Source: Acinetobacter sp. C26M (GTDB taxonomy: Bacteria > Pseudomonadota > Gammaproteobacteria > Pseudomonadales > Moraxellaceae). From it: a stretch of DNA of 64,000 bases. Below the pieces are notes generated by a model. It was not told the DNA's origin. It saw only the letters and a list, made by a program, of their open reading frames with translations, and searched no databases. Every line of letters begins with the position of its first letter. Position 1 is the stretch's first letter. The stretch lies in the NCBI RefSeq assembly GCF_023702675.1, contig NZ_CP098478.1, positions 992,001 through 1,056,000 on the forward strand. The letters run 5' to 3'. Below are positions 45,036 to 54,583 of the stretch, piece by piece. A program made the position numbers and the translations under genes.

Positions 45036-48000
45036 ATGAATCATATTTATAGGTTGTTATGGAATAGTTCATTAGGGACTTGGATTGCTGTTTCAGAGTT
45101 AGCAAAATCTTCAGGAAAAAGAACTTCAAAATTAAATTCATCAGTGTGTACATTGATAACAAGTGGACTTGTTGTTTTCTCAGCTAACGCAAATGCATAT
45201 TCAGTCGCTGGTGCGGATGTGTGTGCCGATACAAATAATAAAATTGGTATTGGTCAATCTGCACAAGCTTGTCAAGCTAATGCAATAGCAATAGGAGCTA
45301 ATGCGAATTCTCAAGTAAATAATGCAATCGCTATTGGTTCAGCCACTACAGCACGTGGTGTAAACAATATTAGTTTTGGAACTGGGGCACAGACAGGCAA
45401 TATTGCTTCAGTTACACCTGATGGTATTCCACTAAATGGGGGCTCACAGATTGCAATTGGTACGAATGCAAAAACTGATACGGCTGGATCTATTGCTATT
45501 GGACATAATGCCGCAACTGGAGTTTCTCAAAATTTTGGAATAGCTATTGGTGGATATGCGCAGGCTGTAGGTAATAGTTCGATTTCTATTGGCAGAAGGT
45601 CTCAATCATCAGGTTTTAATAGTACTGCCATAGGAGCTAGGCAAACAGTTGCTAATGCAGGTGGTGCTACAGCTGTTGGAAGTCATGCGGTTGCAAGTGG
45701 ATTTGAATCTTTGGCTGTTGGTGCAGGTAGAGGGAATGATGCTTCTACTACAAGTACAATTGCTTCTGGTTGGCATTCGGTTGCTTTAGGAGCAAGCTCA
45801 AAAGCAACCAATACATCAACAATTGCAGTTGGTACAGAATCGATCGCTTCGGGTGAGAATGGTATAGCTATAGGTTCTGGGGCCCAAGCTAATGCCAAAG
45901 ATACAATTAGTATTGGTACAGGAAATATTGTAACTGGACAAGGTTCTGGCGCTATTGGTGATCCAACAACTATTACAGGAACTGGTACTTACAGTATAGG
46001 TAATAATAATGGAACGATTGATGCTCATGATAGCGGGGTATTTGGTAATAATAATATTATTAATGGAGAAATTGTTGGTGCTCGCGTTATTGGAAATACA
46101 AATACGGTTAGTAATGATAATGCAATTGTTGTTGGTAATGAAAATACGGCTACATCACTAAATGCTGCAGTATTAGGAAATTATAATATTGTGAGCGAGG
46201 AAGGTGGTGTTGCCATCGGTAGAAACAATACTACGTCTGGAACTCGTGCTGTTTCTATAGGTACTAACTCGGAAGCTACAGCTGAGCAATCGATCTCTAT
46301 AGGCCATTTAACTAAAGCTACTGGTTTAGGCGCAACTGCATTAGGTTGGTCTGCGACAGCATCAAATCTACAAAGTACAGCATTAGGTGTAGGGGCTAAC
46401 TCATCAGGTCAAAATGCTTCGGCATTGGGTACATTTTCTACAGCTTCTGGTACTAGTTCTATTGCTGCTGGTAATTCATCTTTAGCATCAGGTGGTTTTT
46501 CAACAGCTCTGGGTAGTTTATCTCGTGCCACTGGTACTTTATCTGTGGCTTTAGGTGCTGCTTTAGCAAATAAGGATAATTCTGTCGCATTGGGTGCACT
46601 TTCAGATACCAACACTGACGCTACTCAACAAGCGTCAGCAACGTTAAATGGACTTACATACGGTGATTTTGCGGGGCAAGTTTCAGATGTTGGTATGCAG
46701 GTATCAATTGGAGCAGTAGGTAGAGAGCGCCAAATTAAAAATGTAGGTTCTGGTGAGATTTCAGCTCTTAGTACAGATGCAATTAATGGTAGCCAATTAC
46801 ATGCAACAAATTCCGTTTTAGGTAATCTTGGTAATAGTTTTGAAACAGCACTTGGGGGCAATGCTACTCTAAATCCGAATGGTTCTATTGCTGTGACTAA
46901 TATTGGGAATACCGGTCAAAATACTGTTCATGATGCAATTTTAGCCTCTCAAGAAGAAGTAGCGGCTGGTACGAATGTAGCGAATGTAACATCTACAACA
47001 GGTGCAAATGGTCAGGCGATTTATACAGTTAATGCAGATGGAGCAAGTGTAAGTGCAGGCTCAAGTGCATTGAATGTTGTTGCTGGTGCGAAAGATGCCA
47101 ATAACATCACTGACTATGCAGTTGATCTAAGCCAAACGACCAAAGACAGTTTAGTGAAGGCAGATACGGCATTACAAAGTGTGGTGACACAGATTGATGG
47201 TGTAGATGTTAAGACTGTAGATCAGAATGACAATAAGGTTAACTTTGTTAGTGGTGATAATGTTGAATTATCTGCGAATGCAGATGGCAGTATCACAGTA
47301 GGTACAGCAGCAGATGTTAATTTCAATACAGTCAACACGACGAATTTAACAACGACGGGCACTACACAGTTGGGTAACAGCTTCACTGTAAATAACGGTG
47401 GAAGTTACTACACAGGTCCGATTACAGATGGTGATCACATCACCAATAAAACCTATGTTGATCAAACTGCAGCAGCATCTAGAACAGAAGTAGCGGCTGG
47501 TACGAATGTAGCGAATGTAACATCTACAACAGGTGCAAATGGTCAGGCGATTTATACAGTTAATGCAGATGGAGCAAGTGTAAGTGCAGGCTCAAGTGCA
47601 TTGAATGTTGTTGCTGGTGCGAAAGATGCCAATAACATCACTGACTATGCAGTTGATCTAAGCCAAACGACCAAAGACAGTTTAGTGAAGGCAGATACGG
47701 CATTACAAAGTGTGGTGACACAGATTGATGGTGTAGATGTTAAGACTGTAGATCAGAATGACAATAAGGTTAACTTTGTTAGTGGTGATAATGTTGAATT
47801 ATCTGCGAATGCAGATGGCAGTATCACAGTAGGTACAGCAGCAGATGTTAATTTCAATACAGTCAACACGACGAATTTAACAACGACGGGCACTACACAG
47901 TTGGGTAACAGCTTCACTGTAAATAACGGTGGAAGTTACTACACAGGTCCGATTACAGATGGTGATCACATCACCAATAAAACCTATGTTGATCAAACTG

Positions 48001-51000
48001 CAGCAGCATCTAGAACAGAAGTAGCGGCTGGTACGAATGTAGCGAATGTAACATCTACAACAGGTGCAAATGGTCAGGCGATTTATACAGTTAATGCAGA
48101 TGGAGCAAGTGTAAGTGCAGGCTCAAGTGCATTGAATGTTGTTGCTGGTGCGAAAGATGCCAATAACATCACTGACTATGCAGTTGATCTAAGCCAAACG
48201 ACCAAAGACAGTTTAGTGAAGGCAGATACGGCATTACAAAGTGTGGTGACACAGATTGATGGTGTAGATGTTAAGACTGTAGATCAGAATGACAATAAGG
48301 TTAACTTTGTTAGTGGTGATAATGTTGAATTATCTGCGAATGCAGATGGCAGTATCACAGTAGGTACAGCAGCAGATGTTAATTTCAATACAGTCAACAC
48401 GACGAATTTAACAACGACGGGCACTACACAGTTGGGTAACAGCTTCACTGTAAATAACGGTGGAAGTTACTACACAGGTCCGATTACAGATGGTGATCAC
48501 ATCACCAATAAAACCTATGTTGATCAAACTGCAGCAGCATCTAGAACAGAAGTAGCGGCTGGTACGAATGTAGCGAATGTAACATCTACAACAGGTGCAA
48601 ATGGTCAGGCGATTTATACAGTTAATGCAGATGGAGCAAGTGTAAGTGCAGGCTCAAGTGCATTGAATGTTGTTGCTGGTGCGAAAGATGCCAATAACAT
48701 CACTGACTATGCAGTTGATCTAAGCCAAACGACCAAAGACAGTTTAGTGAAGGCAGATACGGCATTACAAAGTGTGGTGACACAGATTGATGGTGTAGAT
48801 GTTAAGACTGTAGATCAGAATGACAATAAGGTTAACTTTGTTAGTGGTGATAATGTTGAATTATCTGCGAATGCAGATGGCAGTATCACAGTAGGTACAG
48901 CAGCAGATGTTAATTTCAATACAGTCAACACGACGAATTTAACAACGACGGGCACTACACAGTTGGGTAACAGCTTCACTGTAAATAACGGTGGAAGTTA
49001 CTACACAGGTCCGATTACAGATGGTGATCACATCACCAATAAAACCTATGTTGATCAAACTGCAGCAGCATCTAGAACAGAAGTAGCGGCTGGTACGAAT
49101 GTAGCGAATGTAACATCTACAACAGGTGCAAATGGTCAGGCGATTTATACAGTTAATGCAGATGGAGCAAGTGTAAGTGCAGGCTCAAGTGCATTGAATG
49201 TTGTTGCTGGTGCGAAAGATGCCAATAACATCACTGACTATGCAGTTGATCTAAGCCAAACGACCAAAGACAGTTTAGTGAAGGCAGATACGGCATTACA
49301 AAGTGTGGTGACACAGATTGATGGTGTAGATGTTAAGACTGTAGATCAGAATGACAATAAGGTTAACTTTGTTAGTGGTGATAATGTTGAATTATCTGCG
49401 AATGCAGATGGCAGTATCACAGTAGGTACAGCAGCAGATGTTAATTTCAATACAGTCAACACGACGAATTTAACAACGACGGGCACTACACAGTTGGGTA
49501 ACAGCTTCACTGTAAATAACGGTGGAAGTTACTACACAGGTCCGATTACAGATGGTGATCACATCACCAATAAAACCTATGTTGATCAAACTGCAGCAGC
49601 ATCTAGAACAGAAGTAGCGGCTGGTACGAATGTAGCGAATGTAACATCTACAACAGGTGCAAATGGTCAGGCGATTTATACAGTTAATGCAGATGGAGCA
49701 AGTGTAAGTGCAGGCTCAAGTGCATTGAATGTTGTTGCTGGTGCGAAAGATGCCAATAACATCACTGACTATGCAGTTGATCTAAGCCAAACGACCAAAG
49801 ACAGTTTAGTGAAGGCAGATACGGCATTACAAAGTGTGGTGACACAGATTGATGGTGTAGATGTTAAGACTGTAGATCAGAATGACAATAAGGTTAACTT
49901 TGTTAGTGGTGATAATGTTGAATTATCTGCGAATGCAGATGGCAGTATCACAGTAGGTACAGCAGCAGATGTTAATTTCAATACAGTCAACACGACGAAT
50001 TTAACAACGACGGGCACTACACAGTTGGGTAACAGCTTCACTGTAAATAACGGTGGAAGTTACTACACAGGTCCGATTACAGATGGTGATCACATCACCA
50101 ATAAAACCTATGTTGATCAAACTGCAGCAGCATCTAGAACAGAAGTAGCGGCTGGTACGAATGTAGCGAATGTAACATCTACAACAGGTGCAAATGGTCA
50201 GGCGATTTATACAGTTAATGCAGATGGAGCAAGTGTAAGTGCAGGCTCAAGTGCATTGAATGTTGTTGCTGGTGCGAAAGATGCCAATAACATCACTGAC
50301 TATGCAGTTGATCTAAGCCAAACGACCAAAGACAGTTTAGTGAAGGCAGATACGGCATTACAAAGTGTGGTGACACAGATTGATGGTGTAGATGTTAAGA
50401 CTGTAGATCAGAATGACAATAAGGTTAACTTTGTTAGTGGTGATAATGTTGAATTATCTGCGAATGCAGATGGCAGTATCACAGTAGGTACAGCAGCAGA
50501 TGTTAATTTCAATACAGTCAACACGACGAATTTAACAACGACGGGCACTACACAGTTGGGTAACAGCTTCACTGTAAATAACGGTGGAAGTTACTACACA
50601 GGTCCGATTACAGATGGTGATCACATCACCAATAAAACCTATGTTGATCAAACTGCAGCAGCATCTAGAACAGAAGTAGCGGCTGGTACGAATGTAGCGA
50701 ATGTAACATCTACAACAGGTGCAAATGGTCAGGCGATTTATACAGTTAATGCAGATGGAGCAAGTGTAAGTGCAGGCTCAAGTGCATTGAATGTTGTTGC
50801 TGGTGCGAAAGATGCCAATAACATCACTGACTATGCAGTTGATCTAAGCCAAACGACCAAAGACAGTTTAGTGAAGGCAGATACGGCATTACAAAGTGTG
50901 GTGACACAGATTGATGGTGTAGATGTTAAGACTGTAGATCAGAATGACAATAAGGTTAACTTTGTTAGTGGTGATAATGTTGAATTATCTGCGAATGCAG

Positions 51001-52718
51001 ATGGCAGTATCACAGTAGGTACAGCAGCAGATGTTAATTTCAATACAGTCAACACGACGAATTTAACAACGACGGGCACTACACAGTTGGGTAACAGCTT
51101 CACTGTAAATAACGGTGGAAGTTACTACACAGGTCCGATTACAGATGGTGATCACATCACCAATAAAACCTATGTTGATCAAACTGCAGCAGCATCTAGA
51201 ACAGAAGTCGAAGAGGGTAAAAACATAAAAGTAACTTCAACTACAGGAGCTGATGGTCAAACAGTATATACGGTGGCTACAGCTGATGAAGTTGATTTTG
51301 ATAAAGTTACAGTTGGCGATACGTCGATTTCTACGGATGGTATTGTTATCTCAAATGGTCCAAGCATAACTAAAGATGGAATAAGTGCTGGAGGTAAAAA
51401 AGTAACAGATGTTGCTGATGGCTTGATTACTGCAGATTCTAAAGATGCAATCAATGGTAGTCAGCTTCATGCAATCGGGGACAATGTAACCCAGCTATTT
51501 GGTGGTAATGCAACCTTTGTAAATAACCAAATTACTTGGAATAACATTGGTGGAACTGGGCAAAATACTGTTGATGATGCTATTAAGCATGTAAATAATC
51601 AGGTAATTAATGCTAATCAAGGTTGGAATGTAAGTACTGACTCAGGTTCAAATGCAACAAGTACAGTCAAACCAGGACAAACTGTAAATATTAATGGTAA
51701 TTCTGATAATGGCGTATTAGTAACCAACTCAGGTAATGACATTAAGGTGAGTTTGTCTGATCAAATCAGAATTGGTTCAGGTGATAATGCCGTATCCATA
51801 GATGGTAATACAGGAACAATTCAGGCAGGAAACGTTTTGATTGATGGATCAAAAGGTAATATTTCCGCTGGAAAAGTTAATGTTAATGGCGAGGTAGGTA
51901 CTGTTAATGGCTTAACCAATACTACTTGGAATCCAAATAGTATTGTATCTGGACAGGCTGCAACAGAAGATCAACTTCAACAAGTTGCTCAAAATGCAGC
52001 TGCAGCTGCATCAGCTGCTAAAACAACAGTAAATGCTGGTGAAAATATTACTGTATCAAGCAGTAAAAATTCTGATGGAAGTACAAACTATCAAGTAGCA
52101 ACTAGTAAGGATGTGAAGTTTGATACAGTCACTTCTGGTTCAGTTACTACAGATAAGGTTTCTGTAGGCAGCGTTACGATAGACCAAGTTGGTATTAATG
52201 CTGGTGGTAGTAAAGTTACAAATGTAGCGAACGGTACGATTAGTTCAACGTCAAAAGATGCAATTAATGGATCTCAATTGCATACGAGTAATACCACTAT
52301 TTATAACTATTTAGGCGGTGGAGCAAATTATGAAACTAATACAGGACCAACTTATAACGTAGCTGGCGGTTCTTATAATAATGTTGGAGATGCTCTCAAC
52401 TCTTTAGATCAAAAAGTTACAAATGTGAGCAATCAGCTTGAGGAAGCATTTTATACAACCAATAAACGTATAGATGATGTGGAAAACCGAGCAAATGCAG
52501 GTAACGCTCAAGCTCTAGCTACAGCAGGGTTGCCTCAAGCATATATTCCCGGTAAGAGCATGATGGCGATTAGTGGTGGTACCTATCGAGGTGAAAGTGG
52601 TTATGCCATAGGTATGTCATCAATTTCAGATAATGGAAAATGGGTTTTTAAAGTAAGTGGAAGTGGTAACTCCCGTGGCGATTTTGGAGGAACAGTAGGC
52701 GCAGGTATCCAATGGTAA
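45036..52718 (+). CDS. ata: Giant trimeric autotransporter adhesin (Ata/AtaA type)
   Basis: This is a 2560-residue type Vc secreted adhesin. The extended signal peptide region MNHIYRLLWNSSLGTWIAVS and SANANAYS cleavage region are typical. Residues about 75-600 form a YadA-like head with many AIAIG/AVAIG-type repeats. A neck motif, DAINGSQLHATNSVLGNLG, leads into a stalk made of eight 177-residue units (residues 641-2056). A distal stalk with two more necks follows. The last 80 residues, with AGLPQAYIPGKSMMAISGG and GAGIQW at the end, form the 12-strand YadA anchor. The protein should trimerise and bind surfaces or matrix. tpgA follows after 104 bases. Confidence 0.93.
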   Translation: MNHIYRLLWNSSLGTWIAVSELAKSSGKRTSKLNSSVCTLITSGLVVFSANANAYSVAGADVCADTNNKIGIGQSAQACQANAIAIGANANSQVNNAIAIGSATTARGVNNISFGTGAQTGNIASVTPDGIPLNGGSQIAIGTNAKTDTAGSIAIGHNAATGVSQNFGIAIGGYAQAVGNSSISIGRRSQSSGFNSTAIGARQTVANAGGATAVGSHAVASGFESLAVGAGRGNDASTTSTIASGWHSVALGASSKATNTSTIAVGTESIASGENGIAIGSGAQANAKDTISIGTGNIVTGQGSGAIGDPTTITGTGTYSIGNNNGTIDAHDSGVFGNNNIINGEIVGARVIGNTNTVSNDNAIVVGNENTATSLNAAVLGNYNIVSEEGGVAIGRNNTTSGTRAVSIGTNSEATAEQSISIGHLTKATGLGATALGWSATASNLQSTALGVGANSSGQNASALGTFSTASGTSSIAAGNSSLASGGFSTALGSLSRATGTLSVALGAALANKDNSVALGALSDTNTDATQQASATLNGLTYGDFAGQVSDVGMQVSIGAVGRERQIKNVGSGEISALSTDAINGSQLHATNSVLGNLGNSFETALGGNATLNPNGSIAVTNIGNTGQNTVHDAILASQEEVAAGTNVANVTSTTGANGQAIYTVNADGASVSAGSSALNVVAGAKDANNITDYAVDLSQTTKDSLVKADTALQSVVTQIDGVDVKTVDQNDNKVNFVSGDNVELSANADGSITVGTAADVNFNTVNTTNLTTTGTTQLGNSFTVNNGGSYYTGPITDGDHITNKTYVDQTAAASRTEVAAGTNVANVTSTTGANGQAIYTVNADGASVSAGSSALNVVAGAKDANNITDYAVDLSQTTKDSLVKADTALQSVVTQIDGVDVKTVDQNDNKVNFVSGDNVELSANADGSITVGTAADVNFNTVNTTNLTTTGTTQLGNSFTVNNGGSYYTGPITDGDHITNKTYVDQTAAASRTEVAAGTNVANVTSTTGANGQAIYTVNADGASVSAGSSALNVVAGAKDANNITDYAVDLSQTTKDSLVKADTALQSVVTQIDGVDVKTVDQNDNKVNFVSGDNVELSANADGSITVGTAADVNFNTVNTTNLTTTGTTQLGNSFTVNNGGSYYTGPITDGDHITNKTYVDQTAAASRTEVAAGTNVANVTSTTGANGQAIYTVNADGASVSAGSSALNVVAGAKDANNITDYAVDLSQTTKDSLVKADTALQSVVTQIDGVDVKTVDQNDNKVNFVSGDNVELSANADGSITVGTAADVNFNTVNTTNLTTTGTTQLGNSFTVNNGGSYYTGPITDGDHITNKTYVDQTAAASRTEVAAGTNVANVTSTTGANGQAIYTVNADGASVSAGSSALNVVAGAKDANNITDYAVDLSQTTKDSLVKADTALQSVVTQIDGVDVKTVDQNDNKVNFVSGDNVELSANADGSITVGTAADVNFNTVNTTNLTTTGTTQLGNSFTVNNGGSYYTGPITDGDHITNKTYVDQTAAASRTEVAAGTNVANVTSTTGANGQAIYTVNADGASVSAGSSALNVVAGAKDANNITDYAVDLSQTTKDSLVKADTALQSVVTQIDGVDVKTVDQNDNKVNFVSGDNVELSANADGSITVGTAADVNFNTVNTTNLTTTGTTQLGNSFTVNNGGSYYTGPITDGDHITNKTYVDQTAAASRTEVAAGTNVANVTSTTGANGQAIYTVNADGASVSAGSSALNVVAGAKDANNITDYAVDLSQTTKDSLVKADTALQSVVTQIDGVDVKTVDQNDNKVNFVSGDNVELSANADGSITVGTAADVNFNTVNTTNLTTTGTTQLGNSFTVNNGGSYYTGPITDGDHITNKTYVDQTAAASRTEVAAGTNVANVTSTTGANGQAIYTVNADGASVSAGSSALNVVAGAKDANNITDYAVDLSQTTKDSLVKADTALQSVVTQIDGVDVKTVDQNDNKVNFVSGDNVELSANADGSITVGTAADVNFNTVNTTNLTTTGTTQLGNSFTVNNGGSYYTGPITDGDHITNKTYVDQTAAASRTEVEEGKNIKVTSTTGADGQTVYTVATADEVDFDKVTVGDTSISTDGIVISNGPSITKDGISAGGKKVTDVADGLITADSKDAINGSQLHAIGDNVTQLFGGNATFVNNQITWNNIGGTGQNTVDDAIKHVNNQVINANQGWNVSTDSGSNATSTVKPGQTVNINGNSDNGVLVTNSGNDIKVSLSDQIRIGSGDNAVSIDGNTGTIQAGNVLIDGSKGNISAGKVNVNGEVGTVNGLTNTTWNPNSIVSGQAATEDQLQQVAQNAAAAASAAKTTVNAGENITVSSSKNSDGSTNYQVATSKDVKFDTVTSGSVTTDKVSVGSVTIDQVGINAGGSKVTNVANGTISSTSKDAINGSQLHTSNTTIYNYLGGGANYETNTGPTYNVAGGSYNNVGDALNSLDQKVTNVSNQLEEAFYTTNKRIDDVENRANAGNAQALATAGLPQAYIPGKSMMAISGGTYRGESGYAIGMSSISDNGKWVFKVSGSGNSRGDFGGTVGAGIQW
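46956..51203 (+). repeat. Eight tandem 531-bp repeats inside the adhesin stalk
   Basis: The unit beginning GAAGTAGCGGCTGGTACG recurs at 46956, 47487, 48018, 48549, 49080, 49611, 50142 and 50673. That is exactly 531 bp (177 codons) per unit. By eye the copies are identical even at third codon positions. Each unit encodes EVAAGTNVANVTSTTGANGQ at its start and ITDGDHITNKTYVDQTAAAS near its end. Such identity implies recent expansion or gene-conversion, and copy number may be mis-assembled. Confidence 0.95.
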
Positions 52719-52822
52719 ATTAGTAAAAAATTTCAGACACATTGATTTTTAATGTGTCTGATTACTTCGCTGAATGATCTTAAATCGAATTATTTATCCA
52801 AAATTTATGCGGGAATTGCGAT

Positions 52823-53656
52823 ATGAAAAATTTTCTTATGATGTGTTTATTTGCTGGTGTTGTTAGTGGATGCTCAACTGGTACGCTAATTACTAAAGAA
52901 GGTACCACAGACAATCCAAAATGGCACAAAGCTGATGATGTAGTGTTTAATAAGGACCTAGGGACTTTTCCAAATTTACAAAGTCTGAGTCAGGTTCGTC
53001 AAGGTATGACCAAAGATCAATTATACGAGCTAATTGGCCGACCACAATATGATGATGGGTGGAGACCAAGAGAATGGAATTACTTATTTCATTTCACTAC
53101 TCCTGGGCAAGGAGAAAACGATATAACGACTTGCCAATTTAAGGTGTTATTTGATCAAAAAATGTTTGCAAGTAGTTTTTACTGGAATCCAATACATCCT
53201 AAAGATGTTGTATGTCCACCAACTAGTAAATCTATTAAAGGGGTCGAGGAAAAGGTATCAGTTAAACATTATACTTTAGGAACAGATGCTTTATTTGTAT
53301 TCGATAAAAGAGATCTACAAGGCTTGAATCCGAAAGGCAAAAAAGATTTAGATAATTTATTGTTTGAATTGAAAAAATTTAAAGAAATTAATTCAATTCG
53401 AATTCTGGGGTACACAGACCTTCTAGGTTCGTATGAATATAATCAAAAACTATCTAAGGATAGAGCTGAACTTATAAAAAAGTACTTCAGTTATCATGGA
53501 GTTAATAATCAACTTATTACTGCAATAGGCAAAGGGCCGGAAAACCCTATAGTTCAGTGTAATAGCAAACTTGCAAGAACTGAGCTAATTGCTTGTTTAG
53601 CACCTAACCGTCGTGTTGTTATTGAAGTAGATGGTTACATTGAGGAACATATATAG
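52823..53656 (+). CDS. tpgA: TpgA-type peptidoglycan-binding lipoprotein partner of the adhesin
   Basis: This 277-residue outer-membrane lipoprotein has the signal MMCLFAGVVSGCSTG. A SmpA/OmlA (BamE-like) domain covers about residues 45-115 (LSQVRQGMTKDQLYELIGRP). A C-terminal OmpA-like domain follows: DALFVFDKRDLQGLNP, RILGYTDLLGSYEYNQKLSK, DRAELIKKYF and PNRRVVIEV. This two-domain layout right after a trimeric autotransporter is that of TpgA in Acinetobacter sp. Tol 5, which ties the adhesin anchor to peptidoglycan and helps it reach the surface. Probably co-transcribed with ata. Confidence 0.92.
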   Translation: MKNFLMMCLFAGVVSGCSTGTLITKEGTTDNPKWHKADDVVFNKDLGTFPNLQSLSQVRQGMTKDQLYELIGRPQYDDGWRPREWNYLFHFTTPGQGENDITTCQFKVLFDQKMFASSFYWNPIHPKDVVCPPTSKSIKGVEEKVSVKHYTLGTDALFVFDKRDLQGLNPKGKKDLDNLLFELKKFKEINSIRILGYTDLLGSYEYNQKLSKDRAELIKKYFSYHGVNNQLITAIGKGPENPIVQCNSKLARTELIACLAPNRRVVIEVDGYIEEHI

Positions 53657-53674
53657 AATTTGAATTCACTTTTT

Positions 53675-53716
53675 AAGTCAATAAACATAGTAGGTCTGAT
53701 CTATGTTTATTGACTT
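53675..53716. terminator. Bidirectional terminator between tpgA and the TetR gene
   Basis: AAGTCAATAAACATAG (53675-53690) pairs perfectly with CTATGTTTATTGACTT (53701-53716) around a 10-base loop, followed by T(4). It ends both convergent transcripts. Confidence 0.92.
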
Positions 53717-53719
53717 TTT

Positions 53720-54361
53720 TTAAGTCTTAAGTCCGTTTAACGTAATCCGTATAGATTCAGTTTTGAGACGGCTAGGTTCACCCCAAGGATATTCAGAAAT
53801 AGTAATAAGATTAAAAGTAATTCCTTGAACACAGCAAAGTAAAATATTTTGAATTTCTTCAGGATCACGTAATACAATTTGACCTAAAGTTTGGGCTTCT
53901 ATTATTGCTTTAAGAAAAATATCAAATCGCTCAGTTATATTAAAATTAACTACGAAGTTATCCTCATTATGATTGGGGATACGATCATTAATTGTAAAAA
54001 TCGCAACGTAATCTTCTGGATGCTCAAGCCAAAAATCAACAAAACCAATACAAAGGTCATTTAAACAGTTTTCTTGAGTACTTTTTTGGGAGATAGAATA
54101 TAGATAATCAAAAAATTTTATGAAAATTGTGTCCCACAAATGATAAAGGATTGCTCTTTTATTAGGAAATATTGCATATAAAGTTGCTGGTAAACAATTT
54201 GCTTTAGCAGCAATTTTCCTCATTGTCACACCTTGATAACCTTCTGACAAAAAAAGGTCTTTAGCCGATGTAACAATTAATTGTCGACTTTTTTCAAATT
54301 GTTCTGGAGTACGAGAGGGACGACCTCTGCTGCGTACTTTTTTTGGGTTCTCGGTATTCAT
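53720..54361 (-). CDS. TetR-family regulator 1
   Basis: This is a 213-residue repressor. The N-terminal basic tail (VRSRGRPSRTPEQFEKSRQL) leads into the helix-turn-helix YQGVTMRKIAAKANCLPATL followed by YAIFPNKRAILYHLW. The C-terminal ligand domain ends SIRITLNGLKT. It is closely related to the regulator at 58744, sharing the GxTMRKIAxKANCLPATLYA core. The two frame the aldehyde dehydrogenase/porin block. The promoter region carries TTAGTCATGTTCATTTTATT at 54402-54421, a partial match to the shared operator, which suggests autoregulation. Confidence 0.9.
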   Translation of the reverse strand: MNTENPKKVRSRGRPSRTPEQFEKSRQLIVTSAKDLFLSEGYQGVTMRKIAAKANCLPATLYAIFPNKRAILYHLWDTIFIKFFDYLYSISQKSTQENCLNDLCIGFVDFWLEHPEDYVAIFTINDRIPNHNEDNFVVNFNITERFDIFLKAIIEAQTLGQIVLRDPEEIQNILLCCVQGITFNLITISEYPWGEPSRLKTESIRITLNGLKT

Positions 54362-54530
54362 AAGGCGAATACTATTTGAGATAATTCATAAAATCAACTT
54401 TTTAGTCATGTTCATTTTATTGTTAATTTTTATTTGTTAAATGATTGTTAATTGTATGTATTTAATAAAAAATAAATAAAAACATAATCTTACATGATGA
54501 AATTTTTGGAATGAGTAAAATTTTAATATG

Positions 54531-54559
54531 AATGCATTTATATAATTAATAAATGCATT
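54531..54559. promoter_or_regulatory. Inverted repeat between TetR 1 and the aldehyde dehydrogenase 3' end
   Basis: AATGCATTTAT (54531-54541) and ATAAATGCATT (54549-54559) form an 11-bp perfect inverted repeat. It resembles the regulon palindromes (AATAAAyGyrTTTA) but has no T tract. It may be a distal operator of TetR 1 or a weak terminator for the dehydrogenase gene. Confidence 0.4.
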
Positions 54560-54583
54560 TAAAAAATCAATCAATTTAATAGA

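Noticed and set aside
46956..51203. Long direct-repeat array as a CRISPR or satellite
   Set aside because: The units are 531 bp, directly abutting, in frame and part of the adhesin coding sequence. No CRISPR array was seen anywhere in the window.
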